This document shows, in pieces, positions 26,500-37,106 of a DNA stretch of 64,000 nucleotides. A model generated the notes under the pieces. It ran no database searches, was not told where the DNA came from, and saw nothing but the letters and a program-made list of their open reading frames with translations. Position 1 is the first letter of the stretch. Every line of letters starts with the position of its first letter. The stretch is from Paenibacillus xylanexedens. GTDB lineage: Bacteria; Bacillota; Bacilli; Paenibacillales; Paenibacillaceae. A program made the position numbers and the translations under genes. The stretch lies in assembly GCF_007676705.1 (NCBI RefSeq), contig NZ_VEBF01000001.1:1860001-1924000 (forward strand). Direction: 5' to 3'.

Positions 26500-28047
26500 C
26501 TAATATTTCTCCGATACCAGCTTCGCTTGTGTAAACAACAGCAGATAGTCTCTTCCACCTGCCTTGGAATCCGTGCCCGACATGTTAAACCCGCCGAATG
26601 GATGCGTGCCTACCAGTGCCCCGGTACATTTCCGGTTGAAGTACAGATTACCCGCGAAGTACTCGCGTCTTGCCTGTTCCAGATGTTCACGATTACGTGA
26701 GATCACCGCGCCAGTTAGGCCATAATCCGTATTATTGGCTATATCCAGTGCATCCTGGAAGGATTCTGCTTTGATGAAAGCAAGTACCGGTCCAAAAATC
26801 TCATCTTGAGCAATTCGTGCTTTCGGGTCCACATCCGCAATAATGGTTGGCTCAATGAAATACCCTTCAACGTTCCCTGTACCGCCACCATGCACAAGAC
26901 GCCCCTCACCCTTGCCAATTTCAATATATTCCGTGATCTTCGCATATGCCTTGTCATCGATAACCGGCCCGACCTGACTGCCAACTTCAAGTGGACTGCC
27001 CATCGTCAGTTTCTGTGTCCGTACAATCACTTTTTGCAATACTTCATCATATACATCCTTATGAATAATGGCACGGGAACACGCCGAACATTTCTGTCCT
27101 GAGAAACCAAATGCCGAAGCGGTAATGGACTCTGCAGCCAGTTCCAGATCGCTGTCGCTGTCTACAACGATGGAATCTTTGCCACCCATCTCTGCAATAA
27201 CTCGCTTGATCCATTTCTGACCCGGAGCAGTACGGGCTGCACGTTCATTAATTCGCAGTCCTACATCTCTGGAACCGGTGAAGCTGATAAATCGGGTAAG
27301 CGCATGATCCACAAGATAATCGCCAACTTCACTGCCTGGTCCAGGTAAAAAGTTCACTACACCATCCGGCAAGCCAACTTCTGCGAGCAGTTCCATGAAT
27401 TTTGCCGCAATCACCGGCGTTGTGCTGGCAGGCTTCAAGACCACCGTGTTGCCAGATACCAGTGCAGCCGAAGTCATGCCTGCCATAATGGCCAGCGGGA
27501 AGTTCCAAGGTGGAATGACAACACCAACGCCCAGAGGTATATAACTCAGCTCGTTATCTTCCCCTGCAATCCGCACGAGGGGCTGCGGTTCACTCAGTCG
27601 CTGCATATCCCGTGCATAGAATTCCATAAAATCAATGGCTTCGGCTGTATCCGCATCTGCTTCAGGCCAGGTCTTGCCAGCTTCATAGACCATCCATGCC
27701 GAGAACTCATGCTTGCGACGACGCATAATAGCAGCTGCTTTGTACAGATAACGGGCCCGTTCATTCGGGTCAGTATGTTTCCAGGTGTGGAATGTCTCCG
27801 CCGCGGTCTGGATGGCCTTTTCAGCCAATTCCTGATCGGCCTGGTGAATGGTTCCGACAACCTGATTCTTGGCTGCCGGGTTCACGGACGTTAACGTGCG
27901 GCTACTTGTTATTTTTTGCCCCCCAATAATAATTGGATATTCCTGCCCAAGTTCAGCTTCTACCTGACGAAGTGCGTCTTCGAATGCTTCCCGGTTCGCC
28001 GGGATCGCAAAGGGTGTGAATGGTTCGTTAACAAAAGGGATATTCAT
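26500..28047 (-). CDS. rocA: 1-pyrroline-5-carboxylate dehydrogenase
   Basis: 515-residue aldehyde dehydrogenase that oxidises glutamate-semialdehyde/P5C to glutamate, the second step of proline breakdown and the last of arginine breakdown. Motifs are [27 protein letters not shown], the catalytic Glu in [13 protein letters not shown] and the catalytic Cys in [10 protein letters not shown]. Its length and N-terminus ([10 protein letters not shown]) match RocA/PruA of Bacillales. AGGAGGAA precedes the ATG. It is divergent from proline dehydrogenase, and a sigma-54-type promoter lies about 85-100 nt upstream. Confidence 0.94.
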   Translation of the reverse strand: MNIPFVNEPFTPFAIPANREAFEDALRQVEAELGQEYPIIIGGQKITSSRTLTSVNPAAKNQVVGTIHQADQELAEKAIQTAAETFHTWKHTDPNERARYLYKAAAIMRRRKHEFSAWMVYEAGKTWPEADADTAEAIDFMEFYARDMQRLSEPQPLVRIAGEDNELSYIPLGVGVVIPPWNFPLAIMAGMTSAALVSGNTVVLKPASTTPVIAAKFMELLAEVGLPDGVVNFLPGPGSEVGDYLVDHALTRFISFTGSRDVGLRINERAARTAPGQKWIKRVIAEMGGKDSIVVDSDSDLELAAESITASAFGFSGQKCSACSRAIIHKDVYDEVLQKVIVRTQKLTMGSPLEVGSQVGPVIDDKAYAKITEYIEIGKGEGRLVHGGGTGNVEGYFIEPTIIADVDPKARIAQDEIFGPVLAFIKAESFQDALDIANNTDYGLTGAVISRNREHLEQARREYFAGNLYFNRKCTGALVGTHPFGGFNMSGTDSKAGGRDYLLLFTQAKLVSEKY

Positions 28048-28130
28048 AAATGATTCCTCCTTCAGGATGTTGGGTTCACTGGCTGCTCGCCTGAATTGAT
28101 ATGCATGTTACTCATCATCAAATATATGTA

Positions 28131-28145
28131 GCAAAATCCGTGCCA
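28131..28145 (-). promoter_or_regulatory. Sigma-54 promoter of P5C dehydrogenase gene
   Basis: Read on the minus strand: TGGCAC (28140-28145), five bases GGATT, TTGC (28131-28134), an exact -24/-12 consensus with correct spacing, facing the P5C dehydrogenase gene. Confidence 0.8.
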
Positions 28146-28165
28146 ACTCCGTTTGGAACTGAAAT

Positions 28166-28181
28166 ATTTTCTTTGGAAAAT
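28166..28181. promoter_or_regulatory. Palindrome between divergent sigma-54 promoters, possible enhancer site
   Basis: Perfect inverted repeat ATTTTC-TTTG-GAAAAT, about 20 nt from each -24 element. Its central place suits a shared binding site, though enhancer-binding proteins usually bind further away; assignment is inference. Confidence 0.35.
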
Positions 28182-28203
28182 AAAAATGGGATCTTCGCTG
28201 TTC

Positions 28204-28219
28204 TGGCACGCTTCTTGCT
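28204..28219 (+). promoter_or_regulatory. Sigma-54 promoter of proline dehydrogenase gene
   Basis: TGGCAC (28204-28209), GCTTC, TTGCT (28215-28219): exact -24/-12 consensus, about 80 nt before the proline dehydrogenase start. Confidence 0.85.
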
Positions 28220-28295
28220 TCTATAAAGAAATACAAAAAGCAGAATTCAACCGAGTTGAATCGAATGATGCACAATGCACAAGGAGGAAACAAAG

Positions 28296-29219
28296 ATGAG
28301 TGTAGGAACGGAAATATATCGTAAAACCTTGTTGACTGTGGCAGGCAACAAAGCTGTGGAGAACCTGTCCATCAAATACGGCAAAAAGCTGGCAGGCAAG
28401 TTCATCGCAGGCAATACCTTGGAGGAAGCTCTCGAAGAGATCCGCATACTCAACCACAAAGGCATTATGGCTACGCTCGATCATCTGGGCGAAGGCATTA
28501 CCCGTTTAAGCGAAGCGGCATTATACAGAGACGAGTATGTACGACTGGTCGAAGGCATTGCACGTGAGAAGGCCGACTCCAACGTCTCGCTGAAACCTAC
28601 CCAAATGGGCCTCGCACTCGACCCTGAAGAGGGTTATCGAAATATCCGTACGGTAGCTGCACAAGCCAAGCTGCATGATCTGTTTGTCCGAATCGATATG
28701 GAAGACAGTCCATTTACTCAAGCGACTCTGGACATTGTGCGCAGACTGCACGCCGAAGGACTTCACAATACAGGCACAGTATTGCAAGCTTACCTTCATC
28801 GTACGGAGGAAGATACGCGTGATATGATTCGGGAAGGCATCCGGTTGCGTCTGGTCAAGGGAGCTTATAAGGAACCTGGATCTGTTGCCTATCAGAATGC
28901 TTCTGAAGTCATTCATCAATTCAAAACGATGATTCGCCATCATCTCGATCAGGGCGTCTACACAGCGGTTGCCTCGCATGACGATCACATCATTAACTGG
29001 ACGAAACAATACGCCAAGGATCGGGGAATTTCGCCGGAAGCCTTTGAATTTCAGATGTTATACGGTCTGCGTATGAGTGAACAGGAACGTCTCGCCAAAG
29101 AAGGTTATCGCATTCGCTGTTACGTACCTTATGGCACCATGTGGTATCCGTACTACACCCGCCGTTTGGCCGAGAAACCGGCTAATCTCTGGATGGTCGT
29201 TAAGAACATGTTCCGCTAA
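28296..29219 (+). CDS. Proline dehydrogenase (monofunctional, FAD)
   Basis: 307-residue flavoenzyme that oxidises proline to pyrroline-5-carboxylate, the step before the divergent P5C dehydrogenase. Family features are RLVKGAYKEP, VASHDDHIINW, EFQMLYGLRMSEQERLAKEG and the C-terminal YVPYGTMWYPYYTRRLAEKP, with the two Arg residues that hold the substrate carboxylate. Length fits the PutM/FadM monofunctional group. The ATG at 28296 is chosen because AAGGAGG is at 28281-28287; an in-frame ATG at 28275 lies upstream of that site. A terminator follows. Confidence 0.95.
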   Translation: MSVGTEIYRKTLLTVAGNKAVENLSIKYGKKLAGKFIAGNTLEEALEEIRILNHKGIMATLDHLGEGITRLSEAALYRDEYVRLVEGIAREKADSNVSLKPTQMGLALDPEEGYRNIRTVAAQAKLHDLFVRIDMEDSPFTQATLDIVRRLHAEGLHNTGTVLQAYLHRTEEDTRDMIREGIRLRLVKGAYKEPGSVAYQNASEVIHQFKTMIRHHLDQGVYTAVASHDDHIINWTKQYAKDRGISPEAFEFQMLYGLRMSEQERLAKEGYRIRCYVPYGTMWYPYYTRRLAEKPANLWMVVKNMFR

Positions 29220-29261
29220 TTGCGGTGTGTATTAATATAACTAACTTACAACGATAAAAAT

Positions 29262-29298
29262 AAAACCATGCTGCCATTTTCGGCAACATGGTTTTTAC
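29262..29298 (+). terminator. Intrinsic terminator of proline dehydrogenase gene
   Basis: Arms AAAACCATG / CATGGTTTT with an inner TGCC/GGCA pairing, then Ts. Confidence 0.85.
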
Positions 29299-29476
29299 TG
29301 TCCATACAGCAGTCCAGAGGAATGTCCCCTCTCGCACTACGATTTACTAATGTCTAAAAAATAAGCATCCTTAATTTGAATGTCTATTTTTCTGGACACT
29401 TCAATTGGAAGCTCGGAATCCCCTTGCTACATGGAATCACTTTCCATTGAGCTGTCTCGCCAACGTTCTTAATCTC

Positions 29477-29828
29477 TCATCCTCCCGAACCTGATGGCTC
29501 CGCAGATACGAATCGATGCGCATCTACCAGTTCACCGGAAGATGTCTTCCCCCATACCGAAATCTCAGTCACATTGGCAGCTAGACCACTGACGTTGAAT
29601 AAGAACTCATAGGCAACGAAGTTTGTAGTATAATTCCTGGTGACTACTTGGTTAGGCAAAACTTCGATTAACTCATTTACATACAACGTTCTACCGCCAT
29701 TCAAAATATAGCCGAATATTTGAAGGATCTGAGCTATTAACCAAGTCCCTATTCACATTCCTCACCGTCGATGGATACACACCAAGGACCGGATTATTGT
29801 CAATAGGTTCCGTTGATAGAACAGCCAT
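29477..29828 (-). pseudogene. Frameshifted short paralogue of the collagen-like protein's N-terminal domain
   Basis: The ATG at 29826-29828, behind GGAGGGGG, starts MAVLSTEPIDNNPVLGV, parallel to [17 protein letters not shown] of the next gene. After about 38 codons the frame must shift near 29720-29735 to reach the homologous FGYILNGGRTLYVNEL and WGKTSSGELVDAHRFVSAEP, which matches [19 protein letters not shown] of the intact paralogue. Without the shift, translation stops soon after RLYFEWR. It would be about 118 residues, has no collagen repeats, and ends in Gly/Ser. A true decay, a sequencing error or programmed frameshifting are the options; decay is favoured. Confidence 0.7.
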
Positions 29829-29887
29829 ATAACCCCCTCCTTCAGGCAGTCAATTCCTTGTTCTGCTTCATAGATAAACCGATTGAT

Positions 29888-32164
<2,277 letters not shown>

Positions 32165-32417
32165 TCACTCTCCTTTGATTGAATTCATTTATTAAATAGT
32201 ATTATTCAGACGATTACTAATGGTGTGGACAAATTGAGGGGCAATACGTGAATCACTTATTCCTACCCAGTAAACGAGATGAGATTAACGAACTGATGTT
32301 GTCACGTTCATGAATGTTTTAGTCCTGTACTTATAATCTTGAAAAAAAGTAACTTTTCGCTTCAAATTGAATGTCAGATTTAACAACTCATACCTGACTC
32401 GTAATCCCATTTACTTA

Positions 32418-32446
32418 TTATCATTCATAAAATAAACTCATATAAT
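32418..32446 (+). promoter_or_regulatory. Putative sigma-A promoter of the RocR-like activator gene
   Basis: -35 TTATCA (32418-32423), 17-nt spacer, -10 TATAAT (32441-32446). It implies a leader of about 210 nt before the ATG at 32662. The rest of the 32162-32661 gap shows no clear ORF; a spore-type promoter for the collagen-like gene is expected on the other strand but I could not identify one. Confidence 0.5.
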
Positions 32447-32661
32447 AAAATTGAAAGCGCATTCTAGTTGTACAAAACAAAATCAACCACTATTTTCGAT
32501 TGCATTATGTATGATTCATGTCAAAAAATCTATACACTCTTCACTTTGAAAGCTATAATATGGATAACTATCTCACTCAGATATTTCCATTTACTCATAT
32601 CGTAAGAATTCCCTGTAACAGATATAGTTCTGAAAGTCATGCTCAAACTGAGGTGATACCG

Positions 32662-34341
32662 ATGAAACATCTACTTCCAGATTTAATGTCTTTATTGCGT
32701 ACAGATATGGGTACTCTGGATACAGGTCTCCCCACGCCCTGCATCCCTTCATCAACATCGCTGGTAGATGCCCTCTCCTTATTCGACACATCTTCTTATC
32801 TGCTCATTCAGGATGAAGGACCCATACTGGGATATATCGTGGTGTCCGATGTCCTGCATGCCATGATGCATGCGCATCAGCTGATGGAAGCCTATTTTGA
32901 GACTACATTGGAAACTGCAGGTTCAGCCCTGACCTTAATCGATGAAGAAGCTAAGGTGGCCTACTGGACATCTGGTGCGGAGCATGTATTTTCAATCAGC
33001 AAACATGATATTATCGGACAGCCTGCCGCAAACTTTTTTCCGCCCGACCGACTTCAGTCCCTCAAGACGTTATATACCGGTGAAACGGTCTATCGCAAAC
33101 AACATCAGCCGAGACCGGATCTGTTCGCTCTGATCAATGCCCGCCCGGTTCAACTGGATGGACGCATTGTGGGCGCAGTAGCTGCAGAAGTGGATATTAC
33201 AACGGAGATTCGACTGCATCAGGAATTATTACATATGACATCCAAAGTTCAACATCTGGAGAAAGCCGTTGCCAGACTACGCCCTGACACAGATCCATTT
33301 GCTCGCATCAAAGGCAGCAGCCCGGTGATTCATCAGTGTTTGGATACCATCCGCAAGATTAGCACCACCTCAGCAACCGTACTCATTCTCGGAGAGAGCG
33401 GCACAGGCAAGGAGTTATTCGCCAAAGCTATTCATGATCTTCGTGAATTGCAGACGGCACCATTTATCGCGATTAATTGCGGAGCAATTCCCGCTTCCTT
33501 GTTCGAAAGTGAGTTATTTGGCTATGAGAAAGGCGCATTCTCTGGCGCTGATCCCAAAGGCAAAAAGGGAAAGATCGAGCTTGCCGAAGGGGGGACCCTT
33601 TTTCTGGATGAGATCGGTGAGATGCCATTGGAACTACAAGTGAAGCTACTTCGGGTATTGCAGGAGAAAAGTTACTTTCCTGTGGGGGGAACACGTATGA
33701 AGCAGGCTGACTGCCGTATTATTGCAGCAACCAATCAGAACCTGCTCAGCATGATTGCCCGTAATCAATTTCGTGAGGATCTGTATTATCGGCTTAACGT
33801 CATCAATCTCATCATCCCTCCCCTGCGTATGCGCAAGGAAGATATATACGAATTAACCCAGACTTTCCTACAAGAGTTCTCGTTGCTCTATAACCGCCAT
33901 ATTGAACTGGTTCCACCCGAAGTGTTCAAGCTGTTGTTCCAGTATGATTGGCCGGGCAATGTACGAGAATTAAGAAATGTAATTGAACGCCTGACCATTC
34001 TGACCACAGATGGGGAGGTCAAGTCGGAATACCTGCCTGATACCCTCACTTCCATCGACCTGCAAGAACAGCCCGAAGTGCAGTTGACATCGAGAATTCA
34101 TTTACATCCCAACAGCGAACACGAGGAACGGGAATATTCAACGGAAACGGAACAAGACTCTCGAATTGCTGCGAATGTGGGAGATTCGGATGATACCTAC
34201 CAGCAAAAAATGGACACCTATGAAGCGCAACTTCTAATTCAATATCTGGAAGCCGCAGGTGGCAACAAACGAACACTTGCGAAACAACTCGGCATCTCCA
34301 GGGCAACGCTCTATAATCGCATGAAGAGGCTTGGTCTATGA
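32662..34341 (+). CDS. RocR-like sigma-54-dependent enhancer-binding activator
   Basis: 559-residue transcription activator. An N-terminal CBS-like segment (STSLVDALSLFDTSSYLLIQ, YIVVSDVLHAM) and a PAS domain (TLIDEEAKVAYWTSGAEHVF) precede the AAA+ sigma-54 domain. This has Walker A GESGTGKE, the loop ELFGYEKGAFSGAD (GAFSGA for the usual GAFTGA), Walker B GGTLFLDEIGE and the sensor region FREDLYYRLNVINLIIPPLR. A Fis-type HTH ends the protein (TLAKQLGISRATLYNRMKRL). The ATG at 32662 has GAGGTGA upstream; a longer frame from 32518 has no ribosome site. It probably activates the proline/P5C genes through the -24/-12 promoters, sensing an amino acid or intermediate. Confidence 0.9.
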   Translation: MKHLLPDLMSLLRTDMGTLDTGLPTPCIPSSTSLVDALSLFDTSSYLLIQDEGPILGYIVVSDVLHAMMHAHQLMEAYFETTLETAGSALTLIDEEAKVAYWTSGAEHVFSISKHDIIGQPAANFFPPDRLQSLKTLYTGETVYRKQHQPRPDLFALINARPVQLDGRIVGAVAAEVDITTEIRLHQELLHMTSKVQHLEKAVARLRPDTDPFARIKGSSPVIHQCLDTIRKISTTSATVLILGESGTGKELFAKAIHDLRELQTAPFIAINCGAIPASLFESELFGYEKGAFSGADPKGKKGKIELAEGGTLFLDEIGEMPLELQVKLLRVLQEKSYFPVGGTRMKQADCRIIAATNQNLLSMIARNQFREDLYYRLNVINLIIPPLRMRKEDIYELTQTFLQEFSLLYNRHIELVPPEVFKLLFQYDWPGNVRELRNVIERLTILTTDGEVKSEYLPDTLTSIDLQEQPEVQLTSRIHLHPNSEHEEREYSTETEQDSRIAANVGDSDDTYQQKMDTYEAQLLIQYLEAAGGNKRTLAKQLGISRATLYNRMKRLGL

Positions 34342-34354
34342 CCAGCCTCTTCTT
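34323..34354. terminator. Terminator overlapping the activator stop codon
   Basis: Arms GAAGAGGCTtGGTC / GACCaGCCTCTTC; the loop contains the stop codon. Usable in both directions between convergent genes. Confidence 0.75.
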
Positions 34355-34377
34355 GTCATTATAATGGATCGAAAAAA

Positions 34378-35091
34378 CTACAAAATCCGTGCTAGGCGGA
34401 TCAGCGCTGTTCGTAGATGGCGATAAAATGTCGCCCGACTCATCGAACATGTCTGGGCTGCGGCAGTTGGATTGCCAGCATGTGTCCAATAGGCTGCATG
34501 GAGCAGCATCTGATCCTGCGGTGACACACCATGCACTCTGCCTTCCAGCAAGTCCAGTATGTACAATTGTAACTGGATACCATCATTCACTCCTGTGATC
34601 CTGTTAGCATATTCATGCAATTCTCCCGGAGAACGAAGATGCCCCAACATCTTGCGAACATCCTGTTCAGTCCAAACTTCACGATCTGCCTCCGATGTTT
34701 CTGTCCGTATTAGTTCCTCTTGGGTTTCGGGATCAAGCAGGGACATGACCCAGGCTCCGAACTGCCCACTACGCAAATCCAAATCAAGCACATGAGCCTG
34801 ATCTTCATATCTGTCACAGACACGAGTACGTGTTCCTCGCATTCGAAACCCAATGCTCTGCAAGAACAATTTCAGATGAGGATTCGTTGCTACCAGTATC
34901 GCTCTCGCGCCATCACCCAACAGAGAGAGTCGGTCCAGTGCCATGTATCCCACCAGTTCTTCTCGTGTGTAACCAGGCACGTCGTTTCTTGCCGCAGCCA
35001 GCAATGCAAAGTGAGTATCACTCTGATCCGGGTCATTCTCAAGCTCCTGTGGAGTGAAGCATTCATGCATCTCATTCGGGAAATATTTCAA
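34378..35091 (-). CDS. C-terminal part of a frameshifted STAND-ATPase regulator
   Basis: 237 residues counted from a TTG at 35089-35091, but the frame is open further upstream and encodes HVHYGTCGSSELLLKYFPNE, which reads naturally into this part. It is therefore very likely the second half of the gene at 35088-36440, separated by a one-base shift at the C4 run at 35141-35144. The middle part has a GNAT-like look (RAILVATNPHLKLFLQSIGF), and the end holds a helix-turn-helix-like segment (AAAQTCSMSRATFYRHLRTA). This suggests that the whole protein, about 690 residues, is a signal-responsive DNA-binding regulator. Confidence 0.65.
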   Translation of the reverse strand: MKYFPNEMHECFTPQELENDPDQSDTHFALLAAARNDVPGYTREELVGYMALDRLSLLGDGARAILVATNPHLKLFLQSIGFRMRGTRTRVCDRYEDQAHVLDLDLRSGQFGAWVMSLLDPETQEELIRTETSEADREVWTEQDVRKMLGHLRSPGELHEYANRITGVNDGIQLQLYILDLLEGRVHGVSPQDQMLLHAAYWTHAGNPTAAAQTCSMSRATFYRHLRTALIRLARIL

Positions 35092-36440
35092 AAGTAGCTC
35101 ACTACTACCACAAGTACCGTAATGAACATGGCGATCGTCTCCCCAAGCTTGTCACGCATCAATACGATTCCTTCGGGATAACGATGTGCCAATTCATCCA
35201 GAAAGGGGCCATAGGACACAGCCTGCCATGGTTCCACGCTGTACTCGCACCATTGCTGTAACAAGCTGTGCAGAGCGGGCAGATCCTCTTTTCTCATCGT
35301 CTCAAGAGACGAGAACAAGGAATCACGAGACACATCTGCGTACTTGCGGTATTGAAGCATCGATTCCTGACAGAGCAGCAGCATCTTTCGGGCGATTTGG
35401 CGACGCTCATGAGCCCCTGCCTGTTCATGCAGCGGTTTCAGCAACTTCGCGATCTTGATACGCATCGTCTGCAACCGATGTGGCTCACGCTGGCGAAAAT
35501 CCCGCAACAGATGCACCCTGGCCATGTCATGCAGTCCAAGACCATCTGGGCCGGAACGGATAAACGACATCTGTCTCAGCATGTGGTAGTCTTCTTGCGT
35601 CACAGTCATGTCCAGTACAGATGATAACAATTCCTGATTGGCTGTCTCAATCAGTGTCAGTACCTCCACCATGGGATGTAGACGGAGATTCGTCAGTTCC
35701 AATAATAATCGTGCACTGATCATGTGTGATAGCTCAGCCCATTCGGCCTGAGGAAGATTCCGTCTCTGATCCGCAGCCTCCACCGCAAGAGCCAGGCCGA
35801 GCGGATGTCCATCGGTCATTCTCGTAATAGTGCCTGCCATGCCCCGATTCAGTAAACCCGCCACCGTGATATACTCCGTGATCTCATTCGTTGTGAAATG
35901 TTGAAGCCTCATCGGTACAAACCGCTGATACAATCGGGGATGTGTCCGCCAGGCGGATGCCAGTTCCGGACGTGAGGCAAGAATGACAAGTATCCCTCTT
36001 AACGGAAGTTTGGATATGAAGACTTCCATGAACCAACTTTCCAACAGAGCGAGTTCTTCATAATTATCCACCGCCAGGACTATTCGCTTCTCGATTGAAG
36101 TGTTCCTCAGCAGGCTCAGTGGTCGTGGGTATCCTTCACCATCCAGTATCTCTAGCCCCAGTGTAGAGGACAAATATTCCATAAAGACGGAAGGGGTCGC
36201 ACCGCATGCTCGGCCGTCCATCCATATTGCCGTTGCACCTTGATCTCGAGATATGGATAACATCTCTGATAGTAAGGAGGATTTACCGATGCCCCCCATA
36301 CCCGTAATTGAAAATATGGTCAATGGGGCTTCCGGATGATTGAACCACGCCTCCAGTGCCGTTAGTTCCTTGGCTCGACCAACGAAACGTTTCCCATCCT
36401 TAGCATATTTGTCGTATTTCGCCTCACTACTGTTTCCCAT
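35088..36440 (-). CDS. STAND/NACHT-like ATPase, N-terminal part (frameshifted)
   Basis: 450-residue reading with a P-loop NTPase domain: FVGRAKELTALEAWF, Walker A GMGGIGKS at 47-54, Walker B-like RIVLAVDNYEELAL, and the sensor ILASRPELASAW. A helical domain follows. This is the MalT/AfsR/NB-ARC (STAND) type, in which ATP-driven oligomerisation follows ligand sensing. The natural frame is lost at the C4 run 35141-35144, after which the present frame reads an unlikely tail (ETIAMFITVLVVVVSYF) and stops. The adjacent -1 frame continues as the 34378-35091 gene. A single-base loss or a sequencing error is likely. Confidence 0.75.
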   Translation of the reverse strand: MGNSSEAKYDKYAKDGKRFVGRAKELTALEAWFNHPEAPLTIFSITGMGGIGKSSLLSEMLSISRDQGATAIWMDGRACGATPSVFMEYLSSTLGLEILDGEGYPRPLSLLRNTSIEKRIVLAVDNYEELALLESWFMEVFISKLPLRGILVILASRPELASAWRTHPRLYQRFVPMRLQHFTTNEITEYITVAGLLNRGMAGTITRMTDGHPLGLALAVEAADQRRNLPQAEWAELSHMISARLLLELTNLRLHPMVEVLTLIETANQELLSSVLDMTVTQEDYHMLRQMSFIRSGPDGLGLHDMARVHLLRDFRQREPHRLQTMRIKIAKLLKPLHEQAGAHERRQIARKMLLLCQESMLQYRKYADVSRDSLFSSLETMRKEDLPALHSLLQQWCEYSVEPWQAVSYGPFLDELAHRYPEGIVLMRDKLGETIAMFITVLVVVVSYF

Positions 36441-36560
36441 ATATGTCCTCCGTACTAGATACTGGTACTTTTAATATACAATATGCCCTCTCAAAAATGA
36501 GACTATATTGAGACGCGCAATTGCATGTGAAGTGATAGAATCTTGTTAAAAGCCAATTTA

Positions 36561-37049
36561 ATGGAAATATTCAAAACAGCGGACATGGAAACGTATAACA
36601 AGGTATACATAAACGCCTCCGCACTATTTCTTATCATAATGGATCATTCCGCCGATCAAGCTACAATCAACATGTACATGAGCATTTACCGATCTCGAAT
36701 TCATGCTTCCCTTTCAGTCCTTACTACCAGCCCGATATTCCAGGAAAGGCGGATTTGTGTGAGAAAAAACCTCGATATCTGTAATCTGAGCGGACAACTC
36801 GGAATCAATCCCAAACGACTTAATGAATGGCTGCTCCAAAGCGGTATTTCAATGGCAGCCAATGAGGCTGAACCGGGAGAGCGCTCCGACCGGTCAACAC
36901 CCCCATATCGGCTGGCTGCTCCTTCTTCTTTATCACTGGCACCATCCTCCGGTCAAACGAAACTATATCGAGGACGCCGTTCTACTCCCACCCTGCAACA
37001 CCTGCCCGCCTCGTTACAACGTACTCGGCGGATCAGCAAAAACTGCTAG
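36561..37049 (+). CDS. Doubtful hypothetical protein
   Basis: 162-residue frame from an ATG without a clear ribosome site. The first 95 residues look protein-like and include an HTH-like stretch (NLSGQLGINPKRLNEWLLQS). The C-terminus is a low-complexity Ser/Arg/Pro tail typical of out-of-frame reading, and another frame (36823-37065) overlaps it. It may be a gene remnant. Not recognised. Confidence 0.3.
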   Translation: MEIFKTADMETYNKVYINASALFLIIMDHSADQATINMYMSIYRSRIHASLSVLTTSPIFQERRICVRKNLDICNLSGQLGINPKRLNEWLLQSGISMAANEAEPGERSDRSTPPYRLAAPSSLSLAPSSGQTKLYRGRRSTPTLQHLPASLQRTRRISKNC

Positions 37050-37083
37050 ACTGTGCACGAGGTAGTGTAACGATGCACAGTCT
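37048..37083. terminator. Hairpin, probable terminator
   Basis: Perfect arms AGACTGTGCA / TGCACAGTCT between convergent coding regions; on the minus strand a T run follows 5 nt later, so it probably ends the PucR-type gene. Confidence 0.6.
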
Positions 37084-37106
37084 GTCTTACATCTCACAAC
37101 ACCCCA

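Noticed and set aside
36823..37065. 80-codon plus-strand ORF overlapping the doubtful 36561-37049 frame
   Set aside because: Considered as a frameshifted continuation, but neither frame shows a recognisable domain, so no joined gene is proposed.
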